64,000 bases of DNA from Gracilariopsis chorda (Eukaryota; Rhodophyta; Florideophyceae; Gracilariales; Gracilariaceae), in assembly GCA_003194525.1 (NCBI GenBank), contig NBIV01000086.1, positions 208,624 to 272,623 of the forward strand, read 5' to 3'. Position numbers and translations under genes: made by a program. The notes beneath the pieces were generated by a model that was not told the DNA's origin, made no database searches, and saw nothing but the letters and a program-made list of their open reading frames with translations. Positions within the stretch are counted from its first letter, which is position 1. Every line of letters begins with the position of its first letter. Positions 29,594-41,376 of this stretch are shown here, in pieces.

Positions 29594-32111
29594 GCCAAAA
29601 AGAACTACAATACACCATTTCATGTATCTTGAACCTCTGACTGATATATGAATGATGTCAGTAAAACTTGGGTCTTTAGCTTTTTTTTTTGTTCATACTC
29701 AATATCTCGTAGCTGACCTTTTGAATACGGTTAGACTTCATTACATGTAACAATTAAAGCAGGTAAAAGAAATGGTTTACATTTGTGCAAACAAGATCCT
29801 TTTGAGACCGACTTGTATATATCTGGTTTCTATTAAGTTTTAAGTACAGCATTTTTAGGCTCTCTTCCAAAAAAAGAAGTTGGGCTGAGAACTGATTGGC
29901 TTGTATGCAATAAACTGCATTGGTTCAGCCTAGAGTATGCAGACGTCACGTTTTTCTAATTTATGGGTCAAGTTGGTATATCCTCGTACTCTAATCTTTT
30001 TCGAAGTACATATCTTTTCTGTATATAGACGGCGAAGGATATTCTATGAATTATAACAAGAACATACTACAGAAATTGCAATAAATCATGACTACACAAC
30101 CTTAATTAACCTATGTTCTAGAGTTTATTTTATTCTCATCCAAGTATATGGTCTAGATTGTAGGCTAAAATTGGAACTTCCCAATTTCGCTAGCATTATA
30201 TCAGGGCATTACAAAACATTAAACGACCATAACAAGAAATTAGCACAATCCCGTGTTTTCTCGCTGTAGAGCAATGTACCACTTGGGAGACCAATCACTA
30301 TCAACGAAGCTAACAGCAGGCAGAGCCTAACAGGAGGAGCCTAACATGCTCAGAATATTTTGAATCTAGAGCTCAGTTCTATGCTTCCAACTGAAATACG
30401 ACTATTCGGCGATGCCCACAGCTCCCAAACAGATAATTCTCGAATGGACGTACAACCAACATGTCGGGCTCGACAGAAAACCTACGTCTCCACCGAAAAC
30501 CTCGCGTGATAACTGAGAAGGTGCGTACAGCTCCAATATGGGACCAGCGCCCGCACATGGGCCTGTGCTTGCGTCATGTACGACGTTTTGACCAAACAAC
30601 TAACTGGTGGGAACAGGAAAGCAGAGTACCGGTGAAATTGCGCCAGAAGCCAAACGTGTACGTCGGCTACAGCTGCGCTGTCTGGCACTCAGAGTGAGTG
30701 ATGCCCACTAACCGGGGTTGGCGTCCGCATCAAAGTATCAGCGTCTATACAAATGGTCGGATATCTGCTCATACGGCAGCGTTGCCAGTAGCCCAACGGG
30801 TTCAGAGACAGCTCAACGCGCATTACTGGTGGCCGACGGCCAATAGTGACGATGACTGAACGGGTTATACCAGGCAAGTTTGGGCCACGAGGTGGACCTC
30901 GACTATAGTTCCATAAGCTATAGCCTGTATTGTCGGCGTCGACACCGGAGTAAGTCCAAGAGGACTTGTGTTGCAATACCAAAACTATAGTTCTGAAGCC
31001 ACCAAGAGTCCGACGGACTTTACTTAGAAGCTGGAGCGTGAGCTCGGCACACTAGTATGGCCAGCCGTTATGAAAGCTGTCCCAACGTTTAGTCTACTAT
31101 TGGATTGTACTGCTGTAGATTTTCGGATGAGGATACCTCTTTTCTGCAATTGATTAAAAATCAATTGCAGAAAAGAGGTATCCTCGTGGTGGTGTGTGGT
31201 AGTGGTAGAAGGTGCTAGATGTAATAACGCTGTTAATGATTGTGAGAACACCGAAAATGATATTTAACTGGAGGGAAAGAAGTGTTGATCTGCATATTCT
31301 GCTAACCTGAAGGGTTTAGAGAGCGCCTTGGCAAAAATACCAATATCCTCTCTACATTTGTCACAAGCGTTTTGAAGAATCCATGCATTTCATGATGAGG
31401 TACCTCAAAAACAATTAGAAATACACAGCAAGCTTTAACATTTTCGTGCAGAGCTTCGGAGTGGCAAAATACACGAACACCTACTCGGGGGCGAGCATGG
31501 AAATGAAGCAAAAAAGGGTTTGAAGGAAGGTTCTTAGCACAACCTCAACAGGTTATTGAAAACCATTTGAAACCTTTAAAGCGCTAGAATTGCAAAGGTC
31601 AGGTAATGATGGTACACGTTGTTTGACTTCAAGATATCTGCATTCCCATTCTGGTTTCTTAACCTTCCTCTCAAGCTACGGGGTTATGCACAATATAGGA
31701 GAGCGTACTCTTTAGTATTCTGGGCATGAAATCTCTGGTCCGTTTCTATCCTACATGCTGTACAATGGCGCTTGAAGCATGAATCATCTTTTACGTGTCT
31801 GGCTGCCTGCTGATAATTAAGTATAGTGTTGCATGACCAGCAGCTTATATTACATATAGCCATTGAAATTGGATCATGGGGTTGATTTTGTTGATACTGA
31901 ATTCGATTTTTTCCATCTTTTTCGGAAACTTAAGCTGGTACAATATATCTGATGTATGTTCTGTGCAAGTTTCAATGGGTCATATAGAATACATATTACT
32001 GGTTTTGTGATTCTGAGTCGAAGTTGATGTATTAATTCTTTACTACAATAGAATATTCGTCCATATGCGGTCAAACTTGGTGCTTGCGACAGATATTTGC
32101 TAAACCGTTTA
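29594..32111. other. No supported gene; contains a perfect hairpin
   Basis: Short frames near 30461-30982 have protein-like composition (for example RTAPIWDQRPHMGLCLRHVR on the plus strand) but no family I recognise. Bases up to 30572 belong to the duplication. The 31129-31185 hairpin is listed separately. AT-rich toward 32 kb. Confidence 0.4.
31129..31185. repeat. Perfect 27-bp hairpin with 3-nt loop
   Basis: Left arm 31129-31155 begins gaggatacctcttttctgca and right arm 31159-31185 ends tgcagaaaagaggtatcctc; loop aaa. Perfect complementarity over 27 bp with almost no loop. Confidence 0.9.
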
Positions 32112-33054
32112 TGTGGAGCAATATCCTTGGCGGGAAATTCTCCCAATGTTTTCGCAGCCTTGCTCTCTTTTGAGATAGGCGCAGCGACAGGGCCCTTCGT
32201 ACCACACGATGTACGGGTATAAAACCAAGGTGGACTCCGGCTATACCGACGAAGGTGATACCGAGAATCGGGTTTCTATCTGGACAACGTAGTGCACAGG
32301 TTCGTGTGAGCGGTGTTCCGGTGCAGCGAAAATCCAGGAAGGGAAATGGGGAAAAAGAGGAGAACCCGAAAGGGATGCTTCAACCCAGTGGGTCGTGCGG
32401 AAAGCCGAAAGAGACCCAGCGGTGGGGGTTGTTGCTAGTTCAGCCAGCACGGCAAAACTCAATACTGAGTCGAACGGCTATCTGTTCCCACAATAGAAAG
32501 TAACCAAAATGGTAAAAACAGTGAACACTAGGCGAACCCACTCGGTAAGACAGATCAGCGGTCCCTGGTGATACTACGCAGATGAATATAACGAGACGGA
32601 ACGCGGTGAAACCCCAGCAGGATTGGGTCACTTTGCGCGGGCGATAAACTCAGAGCTGAGTCACAGCTTGTCCTTACATCAGGGTGAAATGGCAAACCCG
32701 TCTTCCCTTAAGTACTACTGGTTCGGAACAAACTAAGAATACTACTGTTGTGTGCCACACTTGTGGTCCACCTTCTTGTGTCACTTGGTGGCACTGCAGG
32801 CCACGGCACAACACGGAACGTGTGAATCATGCCAACCATGAATAATATTCGTACGACTGCCACGCGTCCATCTGTTCCAGATACCACAGAAATCACCCAC
32901 GAAGGTTCCAAAAATACGAATTACAATTCATATCGAATTTCACCCAATATTTCCGAGGGTCCATTCATACCTGAGTTTAACATATGCCACGTCGGTATTG
33001 AATCATTCATGATCCACCTCGTCTAGACGGTATGCGCGCATGCATTACTCTACA
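32112..33054 (-). repeat. 3' LTR of the Ty3/gypsy element
   Basis: 943 bp, starts tgtggagcaat and ends attactctaca on the plus strand, so termini are TG...CA and form an 11-bp near-inverted repeat. Aligns with the other LTR across its length, for example taggcgcagcgacagggccc near 32176 and ccacgcgtccatctgttcca near 32860. Confidence 0.85.
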
Positions 33055-33068
33055 AATCCCCCTCCTTA
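33055..33068 (-). promoter_or_regulatory. Polypurine tract
   Basis: On the minus strand the bases before the 3' LTR read taaggagggggatt, a purine run directly abutting the LTR start TGTAGAG. In LTR elements this tract primes plus-strand DNA synthesis. Confidence 0.75.
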
Positions 33069-33126
33069 GACCAGGAAACATCTCAAAGAAAGCGAGTAAC
33101 CCGGAAACGAAAAACGGGTATAAAAA

Positions 33127-34860
33127 ATGCAACTCCTTATGACTGATGCCGACCTTCCTCTGGTTCAATTCATAACGCCACGAACGAATACGAACAACAT
33201 CGTAGCCGATTCTTTATCTCCGTTAATGAACTCACAGAGTCACAACCAACACAAACCCGGAGCGGGTACTTCCCAGTCTGGGAGTATAGCTCCTTCATCC
33301 TCCAGAATGCGCCAGTGTCCTACGGCATGCCTCAGGGTACCGCTCCAAAAACCGTTCCGGTACACGTCCGAACGTGACACTCCTATTAGGGTACTACGGT
33401 TGTCATAAAACAATTTGGGTGGGTCCACATGGTATCCCTTGAAGCATGGAATCCGTTACAGAATCCTTCCATCTATTCCCGCGCTCCTTGGTTTCACCTG
33501 TCCAAGGTTTTCAACCTGCCACTGCTCCAGTCTTACGAACACGCGAGAATTCTCCCTTGTTGCATTCCACTTGACGTCGTTACTTTACGTGATTGGCGGG
33601 GACACATTGCGTTGGATCATAACCTTTCAAGGACAGATCTCGGCCATGGAGAGAACCTGGATAGGGCCCGAGATGAAATGACGCGATTCGTGCATAGACG
33701 GCTCATGCATAATCCATGCCAAAATCTGATTGCCAGTGAATACGACTTCGACGTATCAAAGTATCGCACATATGGCGAAGTATCCTATCGGCATAATCTG
33801 GCCCAGTTCGATACGGCACACTTCAAAACCAAAACGGGGGTAACCATCGAGTTTGATATGCTCTGTTGGGCAAGGCCTGTCATCCCTGCGCAGGTTCGGT
33901 TTCTCTGGTGATCCAAGAAGATTCGGTTTGAGCGCAAGGCGCATTTTCAACATGGGTATTTGATTCCATACACCAATATCAAAACCAAACTGTATCTCCC
34001 GAACGCTTTGAGGGTCGCGTTGCAGGGTTACCACCGTGGTGGCATCAGTTAAAGGTACTCAAGGGGTGTTTCACGGAACGTTCTCCCTGTTTAAGTTATG
34101 TAAGTTCCCGAATCATTGATGATCCGAAATCCGGTTATTGGTCGCTTATTGCCACAAAGCGGGCTACCCTCTTAGCGTTTTTCCTTCTCTGGAAAGCGTA
34201 TGACGTCAATCGTCTTTGGTTCATACCGCCGATGGTAAAGAACAGCATCAAATAGCTCAACCCCTTAATCCTATTGCGATGCGAAGGCAACGTGAAACAA
34301 GTCTTATACATCATGTATATGAACTATCAGGTCAACTGGGATACCGTCTCGCGGGATAACCTTGGTCAGGGTCCAAGAAGTCCTCGTGGCAAATCTCCGG
34401 GTCTCCGGCATCCAACTGCTGGAGGCTTCGTGTAATACGCCCCGTATGTGAATGCAGCGGTATCCCGTGCTCGTGCATTTGAGAAAAACGGTCCTTAGTG
34501 GACCATACCAGCAGGTCATCTGGCAAGATTCGTATTTCATGACGATTAGGAACCGTCGGTTGACTTCGATGATCCGATGATGGATGACGCGGCCAACGAG
34601 AGTGGCGGCCTTTATCATGGACGGGTCATGGATTTGGTTGTTCTGGGCAACGCTGGTCCGTCCCAATCATTTAGTGCTCATGAGGGGTGGGGCTTCGTAA
34701 TTCAGATGACTGAGCCGTGACCTTTAACGGATGAGCCACTTACGGGTGTAACGGGCCATCCCGTTGTCGCGTTGCGCGGGAACCTCCAAAACCTCGAAGT
34801 CCCGATACCGCCAGACATGGTAGATGTTGGACAGCTCCTGGCTCTCACCGCGGCGAACTA
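33127..34860 (+). pseudogene. Unidentified decayed plus-strand coding region
   Basis: Runs antisense to the retroelement genes. Long stretches keep a protein-like frame broken by only a few stops: 33429-33911 is open for 160 codons (segments WFHLSKVFNLPLLQSY, TYGEVSYRHNLAQFDTAHF), continues past a TGA as IRFERKAHFQHGYLIPYTN, and after shifts a further frame from about 34303 to 34858 has just four stops (NYQVNWDTVSRDNLGQGPRS, ESGGLYHGRVMDLVVLGNAG, NLQNLEVPIPPDMVDVGQLL). Mixed hydrophobic/aromatic composition looks like a structural protein. I recognise no family. It could be an antisense accessory gene of the retroelement or an insertion of other origin, such as an endogenised virus; neither is shown. 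Confidence 0.5.
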
Positions 34861-35445
34861 ACCTTAGCCAACCAGTCAATTTGGTGCGGGCTTTTTGTTA
34901 GGATAACCTGTATGCAGTATTCTGACTTTCACGTATCATTGATAAATCTTGCGATACCTTCTGGAGTAAACTAAACTTGTGGGTCTTCATACTTCTTTCT
35001 TCATGCTTCTTCTGCATTCTCCACTTCATAGTGTTCTTCATCATCATGACCTTTCGTTTTTTAAACCATTGTTCCGGTATAACCATTAACTCGGTAGTCT
35101 TCTAATTGCTAAAGTTCATCAACTTCTTGTTCCATTGGTGATTATCTTCTTCTTCTTCTCTTCTTTGAGCTTCTCCGCTTTGCAGTCACTTCATATTCTT
35201 CGAGAACTGGGTACGGTTCTTCCCTGCTTTGCCTTTATGCACCGTTTCTGGTATGGATGTCCCAGTCCTTCAGTGATATTGTAGAACTTTAGAACTAGGT
35301 AGGTGTTCGATACGTTCCATCGTGTCCCCTTATGGGGGGTATCCGTACCAACGTATTTTGTAATAAACCAAACCTTTTGGGTCATATTCGTGACGCATGA
35401 TGCATAACGAATTCTGGGGAATAAGTTTCTGATTTTACGTCTCCC
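34861..35445. other. No supported gene
   Basis: T/C-rich stretch between the two decayed plus-strand coding blocks, within the LTR element. Only short minus-strand frames rich in Lys and Met are seen, which reflect the composition. Confidence 0.4.
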
Positions 35446-36252
35446 ATGACGAATTACTGTAGAAGCAAACCTCTCAGGGATAACAACGGACTCGTTGCCA
35501 ACCTTGATCGAGTGTCTTATGGTGTTCAGAGACCAAAGATTTGGAATTTACTTTCCGCAGGTCCGTCGAATCGGCTGAACGGTAACTTCCGTGGTACGCG
35601 TCGTAGCGCAAATCCAAAAGTATGCCCAGATATAACTCGCCTTCCAGAGTAGTATTCTTTTACGTGAGCTACCAAGAGTCGGTAGCTGGCGAACGGTACC
35701 GTCTGAGATTCGGTTAGCGCCTCACAGGGTCAGCATTACCGTTTGACGAAGATACTGCTGTGCCGCACTCCCTGCGCATGGAGGTGGATCGACCAGCTAT
35801 GGTGCTTGAACACTGGATCTTGACTGGATGACCGTCGCCGCTGGACGTCCACAAAGTGTCGGTGCCATTTTAAGTAAACCATTACCGATGGGTGCCATGG
35901 GTTCTCGTGTACATGGGTACGGTGTCCGTCACTTCTGCACCTCATTGCTCTGCGACACTGTAATTGTGTTACGTCCAGGCTCTTATACCGGCTTTGTGCT
36001 GTGTGACGCTGTTTGCGCGTGAACATCCCATACGGCGTGGCGCACGTCTCAATTTTCTATCTCTTCAAGAGTTCCACGAAAACCTCGCTCTTCCCAGAGA
36101 TCAGGGATTACAAACACCAATGCGTGGTGTGCACCCGATCGGGGTCGTCATCCTCGTCGAGGTACCTCAAGTGAGGGTCGGCCATCACCGGGTGCTGTTC
36201 GATACTAGTTGGACGAGTAATGCCTTGCGTGTTATCGCTATTGCGAAGTTCT
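35446..36252 (+). pseudogene. Second unidentified decayed plus-strand coding block
   Basis: Opens with a 68-codon frame (NNGLVANLDRVSYGVQRPKI, SAGPSNRLNGNFRGTRRS) and then alternates frames with segments such as GAILSKPLPMGAMGSRVHGY and a 96-codon frame at 35964-36254 ending VRVGHHRVLFDTSWTSNALR. Same strand and same state of decay as 33127-34860, so possibly the same lost gene or a second cistron. No domain recognised. Confidence 0.35.
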
Positions 36253-36599
36253 GATTCGAGCAGGTAAGCCATGGGGTCGGGCGCTGTTACAGCAATGTCT
36301 CCCCTTTGGGGGCTTTCCCTAGTGGGGTTCCGATTTACCGTGCAGGGTCCTAAGTCCACGTCTCGCCCTGTTCGCTTAACCGTTGGTGCTCAGGAGCAAT
36401 TTTCCCTGTCGACGCCGGTGAATAGACAGTGATTGCACCTCCCTCCCTCCGCTTAGGCAGAGCCTGGGGGCTAAGTGAAGTAATTGGGGGGGGGAATCGA
36501 GTGGAGTGAGCCGGGATAATCGATGACTTGTCCTGAAGAAGGAGATCGGCATCCTTCGGCAAATCCGATAAATCACAATCCGGATGCGGTAGATTCGGT

Positions 36600-37660
36600 G
36601 GTCACTATGGAGAATGAACCACGAACGAGTCCTCTGAGTCCAGAGTATCGTCGAAAGTATGCATTACATCAGGGTTTGTTTGAGAGTGAGGATATACAGT
36701 AATGTGGTCGCACGAAATTCATTCGTGTTGGTCGGTAATGTCCAAGACGACTGTATAGTTTGCAGTAGAAACCACGTGATAGGGTCCGTCCAAGATTGGA
36801 TAAATCTTATGACGCTTTAGCTTTTCAGGATTATAATACTCACTACGAAAGAAAACAATGTCCTTTGTGGTAATCTGCCATAGCGGTTGACGGAGCTTCC
36901 CGTCAAAATTACGCTTTTACGCAAGTTCAACTTTCTACATAGCTTTCCAGGCACCCAGTATCATCTTCTTTGACAATGTTCTCGAGTTATCCTTGTGCAA
37001 CTGCGGTGAATTGTACGTCAACAAAGTCGGTTGAGCATCGCTTGCCACCGGGAGTGGGTTTCGCGACAGCACCAACTCAAAAGGAGAAAGCGACATAACC
37101 CGATGTACCTGGGTATTGTAGGCATACGTAAACGCATCGGAATACAGTTCCCAATCCTTAAGATGATCCTCCCTATAGGATCGTAATGCTTTGAGTATCG
37201 TTCGATTAAATCGTTCCATTTGTCCATTGCCCTGCAGGTGATATGTTGTGACTAACATATTTCGAACATCATGAATACCACTAACGTCTTGAAAGAACTT
37301 TGACGTAACCTGAGGGCCATCGTTGGATAACCAATCAACGGTTGGACCGCAAACAAGGACCCAGTGTGTGACAAAGGCTTGTGCCACCGCGGCAGCGGTA
37401 ATTTGTTGAGGTGGCACTGTCCGTACGAGTTTAGAAAACCGGTCGGTCTCTACCAGCAGGTAGCGGTTTCCTCGGGGTGTCCAAATCAACTCACCGAATA
37501 TATCCATGGTTACGAATTCCAGCGGGGCGCGAGCTGCGAACAGCGTTAAATCCTTAAAGTATTTCGTAGCTTTACGTTGATCTTCGCGCATTGCGTACAA
37601 GATCTGCGAACTGCGTAACAGTAAAACGCCCTAATAGGCCATTACAAATCTCTGCAGAGA
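36600..37660 (-). pseudogene. Ty3/gypsy integrase
   Basis: Open for 221 codons (37600-36935), then a further decayed C-terminal part. The core carries the D,D,E residues in TMDIFGEL, WLSNDGPQVTSKF and GNGQMERFNRTI. Downstream, with stops, the C-terminal domain reads DIVFFRSEYYNPEKLKRHK and ILDGPYHVV, the GPY/F motif that marks Ty3/gypsy integrases. Integrase inserts the cDNA into the host genome. The H2C2 zinc part lies in the preceding block and is degenerate. Confidence 0.85.
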
Positions 37661-37661
37661 G

Positions 37662-38400
37662 TTAGATATACCTTCTTACCCCCAGGTGTGCTCCGAGTTT
37701 CACATAATGAGAAAGAAGGAGACCCCGTCTCTGTAAAGAGTAGGGTACCACAATCGGTGGAGAAGAATTAACCAACCTGACAAAGTATCCCTGATCGTTC
37801 GCCGAAAAAAGAAAGTCATATCCTTCATTGAGACGAGCGCGAATCGTACATAACAGGTCGCATTCTTGCTCTTGAATCAACTCTTGAAGATTAATGGGCG
37901 TAAAAGTGCCTTCATTCGAGGGCTCCGAAGTTTGGGAAGCTAGAATATCATCAAAAATGTCGTCACACCAATCCTTGGTATTCCGTTCATCTTTCTCAAC
38001 CACAAAACACGGTATCTCAAGATCATCAACCAATTCTGCTTCTGAACTGGTTCCCAGGGGGAATAAAGCCTCAGCTTGCGTGTTAAGCCTTCCTTTTTTG
38101 TAGAGTACTTCAAAATCGAGTTCCAAGAGTTGGAGGCACCAGTGCATGAGGGGTCTCGATGGTTTGGCAATCTCCATGAGCCAACGGAGGCAGGAATGAT
38201 CCGTATCTACCTTAAAATTCGTTCCCATAAGATATGGTCGAAGAATGGTGAGCGCTCAAACAACATCGAGACACTCTTTTTCAGTAACAAAGTAGTTACG
38301 TTCGTGCACGTTCAATGTCTGAGACTAATATCCGATTGTGGATCGGCCACCTTCTTCAGTCACTTGAAATAGCGCACAAACGACCTGGTCATCATTGGCA
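37662..38400 (-). pseudogene. Ty3/gypsy RNase H and integrase zinc region
   Basis: The 188-codon frame begins TNFKVDTDHSCLRWLMEIAK, the RNase H DH motif and following helix, then LELDFEVLYKKGRLNTQAEA, the usual connection to integrase. It ends LLLSHYVKLGAHLGVRRYI, where the first His pair of the integrase zinc finger would be; one His is changed. RNase H would degrade the RNA of the RNA/DNA hybrid. Confidence 0.8.
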
Positions 38401-38412
38401 TAAGTATCCACT

Positions 38413-39634
38413 TCATAGGATAAACCAAGACTTGGCAGCGCTAATATTGGCAGTGACGTCACGGCGTTCATGAGAGCCGTAAACAAAGAGGCTTCTGCGT
38501 TGCCAAAAGGTTCCAGTTAAACTTGTTGTCCCATGTTTATGAGAGCATTCAGTGGTGTCGCAAGCTCCGCGGAGTTTGGGAAAAACTGACAATATACGTT
38601 TCAACGTCCGAGAAATGATCTGAGTTCCGTTTGTGCAGTCGGATGTTTCGCGTTCTTCAGATACTTAAATCTTACCTAGTCTATCGAGAGCTGTCCGGGG
38701 CGGATTATATGTACAAGATACTTCACCCAATTGGTACAGAATTCGCACTTCTCCAGTTTCAGCGTAATTACTGCATCATGCAGCACACGCATGACTTTCT
38801 TCACATGGGTTATGTGACCAACTTAGTTGCTGAAGAACACGTTTATATAGTCGAAATACACCAAGCAGGTTGTCCGTTTGAACCTGGACAGTAGAAGATC
38901 TATGGCACGTTGAAACCTAGCAGGTGCAATACTTAACTGGAAGGGCATTCGTTTAAATCGATATAGATTTTGGTGACACACAAACACAGTTTTGTCGCGG
39001 TCTTCCTTGCAAGAAAGCACTTGCCAATAACCCCGATTGGCGTCAAGAGCGGTGACCACCGTAGTACTCCCAAGTGAGTCGATGTACTCGTCCATACGAG
39101 GGATCGGGTAAACGTTTTTGACGTTAGCTGCGTTGAGACGTCGGTTCTCCATACAAGAGCTCCACGACCCATATGATTTTGGAACGAGCACTACTGCCAA
39201 AGCCCAGAATGATTGAGTGGATTCAATTACGCCAGCGCATAAAATCTCCCCGACTTGAGATTTTTCCTTTTCACGGGCTGTCGATTCAGTCCAGTAGGGT
39301 TGCTGCGCAATTGCCAGAGTCTTCGGCAACAATCAATACGATGCTCCCCTATTCCCATTGTTCCAAGAAAACCGAACCACATAGGGGTAAACTCACGAAG
39401 CATATCCCGTAGTTTCTCACGATGAGAGTGAGGGACATGGTCCAAATCGAGCCTCTTTAGTTCTTCCATAGGAGTGGCCTGCTCTGAAACCAGATGGTAG
39501 GTCACGGGTTTCCGTAGTTCGTTCACTATCGAGGTCGGGATCCGAACTACGGTGAGCGTTGTTCGAATAATGGTCTCCCTCCTTAGAGTCTTCCACTCCC
39601 AGAACGGCAACCACTGGAATGTTCGATGGCACAA
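38413..39634 (-). pseudogene. Ty3/gypsy reverse transcriptase, inactive
   Basis: Two overlapping frames (39634-39227 and 39332-38823) plus a trailing piece. RT landmarks: GVIESTQSFWALAVVLVPKS, NRRLNAANVKNVYPIPRMDE, TALDANRGYWQV, DKTVFVCHQNLYRFKRMPF. The catalytic box, normally YLDD or YVDD, reads VYFDYINVFF, so the second Asp is lost and no polymerase activity is possible. Further on KCEFCTNWVKYLVHII and PKLRGACDTTE fit the thumb/connection. The first Asp of the RT (TALDAN) remains. Confidence 0.85.
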
Positions 39635-39643
39635 CTACTCACA

Positions 39644-39701
39644 GGTGTGGGAGACTCGAACCCAGGACTTCATTTGAGACTAACCACTAAGTTATTTAGC
39701 C
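39644..39701 (-). ncRNA. tRNA-like fragment with A- and B-box matches
   Basis: On the minus strand taacttagtgg resembles an internal A box and ggttcgagtct a B box, about 30 nt apart. The acceptor stem does not pair and the anticodon arm is too short, so it is not a functional tRNA. It lies between protease and RT, a strange place for such a sequence; a SINE-type insertion or chance are both possible. Confidence 0.3.
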
Positions 39702-39776
39702 AAAGTTGGCAAGAAAGTCCTTTGAAGAACATCAGGGCTGATAGAAAACAACCCCGTTCGCAAGTGCAAGTTGACG

Positions 39777-40430
39777 CTAGTCGTATAATGACAAAAGCGG
39801 TTCAACCACATAGTATCCACTCTGCTTGGAAACAACTCTGACCCAGACGTGGGACTCCGATGGTACGGCAATTGAATGAGCGATACAAAGCTTCGTAGAA
39901 ATGGGATCCGTGTTCTGCATTTTCTGGGGAGCCGGTATTGGTACACACTTCTGCGTAGCACGCTTGAGCGGTCTCCGGACAATACGTACAGTAACCTTAG
40001 AACCGGTTTCCATTTCCACGGTTTTCGCAGGAGAGCAAATTGCTTCGACAAAGCTATCACAAAATTCACAACCAAGAATCACTGGTGGCACGAGTTTATC
40101 GCAAACAAAGAAGTCCAGTTGAACCATACAGGTACCCAATTTCAGGACGAGAGGAACGTATCCCACAGTCTTCAGAGGATTGGTATTCGCATCGGGGATA
40201 TCCAGGCCTTTTCTACAACGAATGTGAGCCCGAAGAGCCGGGGGTACTAGTTCAGAGATAATAAGGATTGGCGCAGCCCCTGTATCTAAAACAGATAACT
40301 GGCGAACCATATATTGATTGAACAAACCAAGATAGGCATAAACTTTGTATTTTCTCTTGGCCATGACCAGAGCTCTACTTGGAATACGTAAATTACGAGA
40401 ACGTATCCACGGACAACGTAGAACCGACAT
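39777..40430 (-). pseudogene. Ty3/gypsy aspartic protease
   Basis: 217-codon frame. The retropepsin active site is LSVLDTGAAPILI (D49), followed at the expected distance by PPVILGCEFCDSFVEAI, the ILG flap-end motif. It sits between the zinc knuckle of Gag and the RT, and would cleave the polyprotein. Frame and active site are preserved although the surrounding genes are broken. Confidence 0.8.
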
Positions 40431-40822
40431 GGCTTCCGAGCACGTCGGTTGGAGGCATTTTACCAGTAAGGATCCTGCCAGCGTAGGAGCGAATTTGTAC
40501 CGCTTCGGGCGTCAAATTCGGCTCAGAAGACGCCCCTCTCGTAGCGGAGACTCCTGATTCTGTTTTTAGAGGAGGAATTCACCGAGCTCAGTGTCACCAT
40601 CCCATGGTTAGAACAAGAATTAATCCCATTCCTTGGTACGACCGCGTCCACCGGTTGATCAGGGCTGGATTTAACGACGGCAATATCCGTTGGCTCCAGT
40701 GCGGCGTTAGCCAGTAATGCTTTCACCTCTTCATATGAAGTACTCGGCACTCAGGCCTAATCAGCTGGGGTCAGCGTTTTGTAATTCACGATAACCTTGG
40801 GCACGTCCCGGAATGTCAAGTC

Positions 40823-40864
40823 ACATTTTGGGGCGATATGACCATGATAGTAACATCTATGACA
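40823..40864 (-). pseudogene. Gag nucleocapsid zinc knuckle
   Basis: Reads C-H-R-C-Y-Y-H-G-H-I-A-P-K-C, a perfect CX2CX4HX4C knuckle, the RNA-binding signature of retroelement nucleocapsid. It continues as DLTFRDVPKVIVNYKT in the same frame toward the protease. Confidence 0.85.
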
Positions 40865-41376
40865 GATAACCGATGCCGCTTTATCGTATTGACGATGGCT
40901 ATCCTTTTGAAGTTACGATTTCAGTACGACCCACCCAGGGCGGGTAGAACGGGATCCGTTTCATGTGTGAGCAAGCGAAGTGGCCTGCATCCGTGCCGCA
41001 CCGGCGTAGAAATCGCGGACTTCTTCCGAAATCGGGGCCGATGTTGACGGCACGTCCATAGTCCCAAACGAATCCGGGAGACTTACAGCGTACTGGACGT
41101 TGTCCATATCAGCGTTCGCGGTTCTGCTCTAGAGCAGAGAAATCCATTGAGACGATTACTTCAATAAGAGAGCTCTCGCCGAATGGGGTTTCGTTGACTC
41201 CATGCCCGGTGAGTTTCTCCATGAGCCTGGGCACACTGGATCTGTTCAAGGTATGAAATCTTCCCTTTATCTTCATGGTGTCACGGGAAGAGCGCTGGTA
41301 TTTTCAGATCCAATACATGAAAGAACATAGCACACCGCTTCTGTGCGGAATACAAACTACCACAACGGTGAAACTA

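Larger units (their letters stand above)
16790..30572 (+). repeat. Segmental duplication, copy 1 (13.8 kb)
   Basis: Direct repeat of 50200-64000, judged by eye to be about 98% identical. Left edge falls inside Helitron A ORF1, where the copies share ggcacgatatctcgtacgtt and differ immediately to the left. The right edge is not visible because copy 2 runs off the window. Contains part of Helitron A, all of Helitron B, the AT-rich stretch and the two-exon gene. Confidence 0.95.

Noticed and set aside
30461-30982. Protein-like short frames on both strands near the right end of duplication copy 1
   Set aside because: No frame continues beyond about 100 codons and no motif was recognisable; left as unassigned.
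35475-35495. cagggataac, resembling a conserved large-subunit rRNA stretch
   Set aside because: Surrounding bases do not continue as 28S rRNA; chance match.
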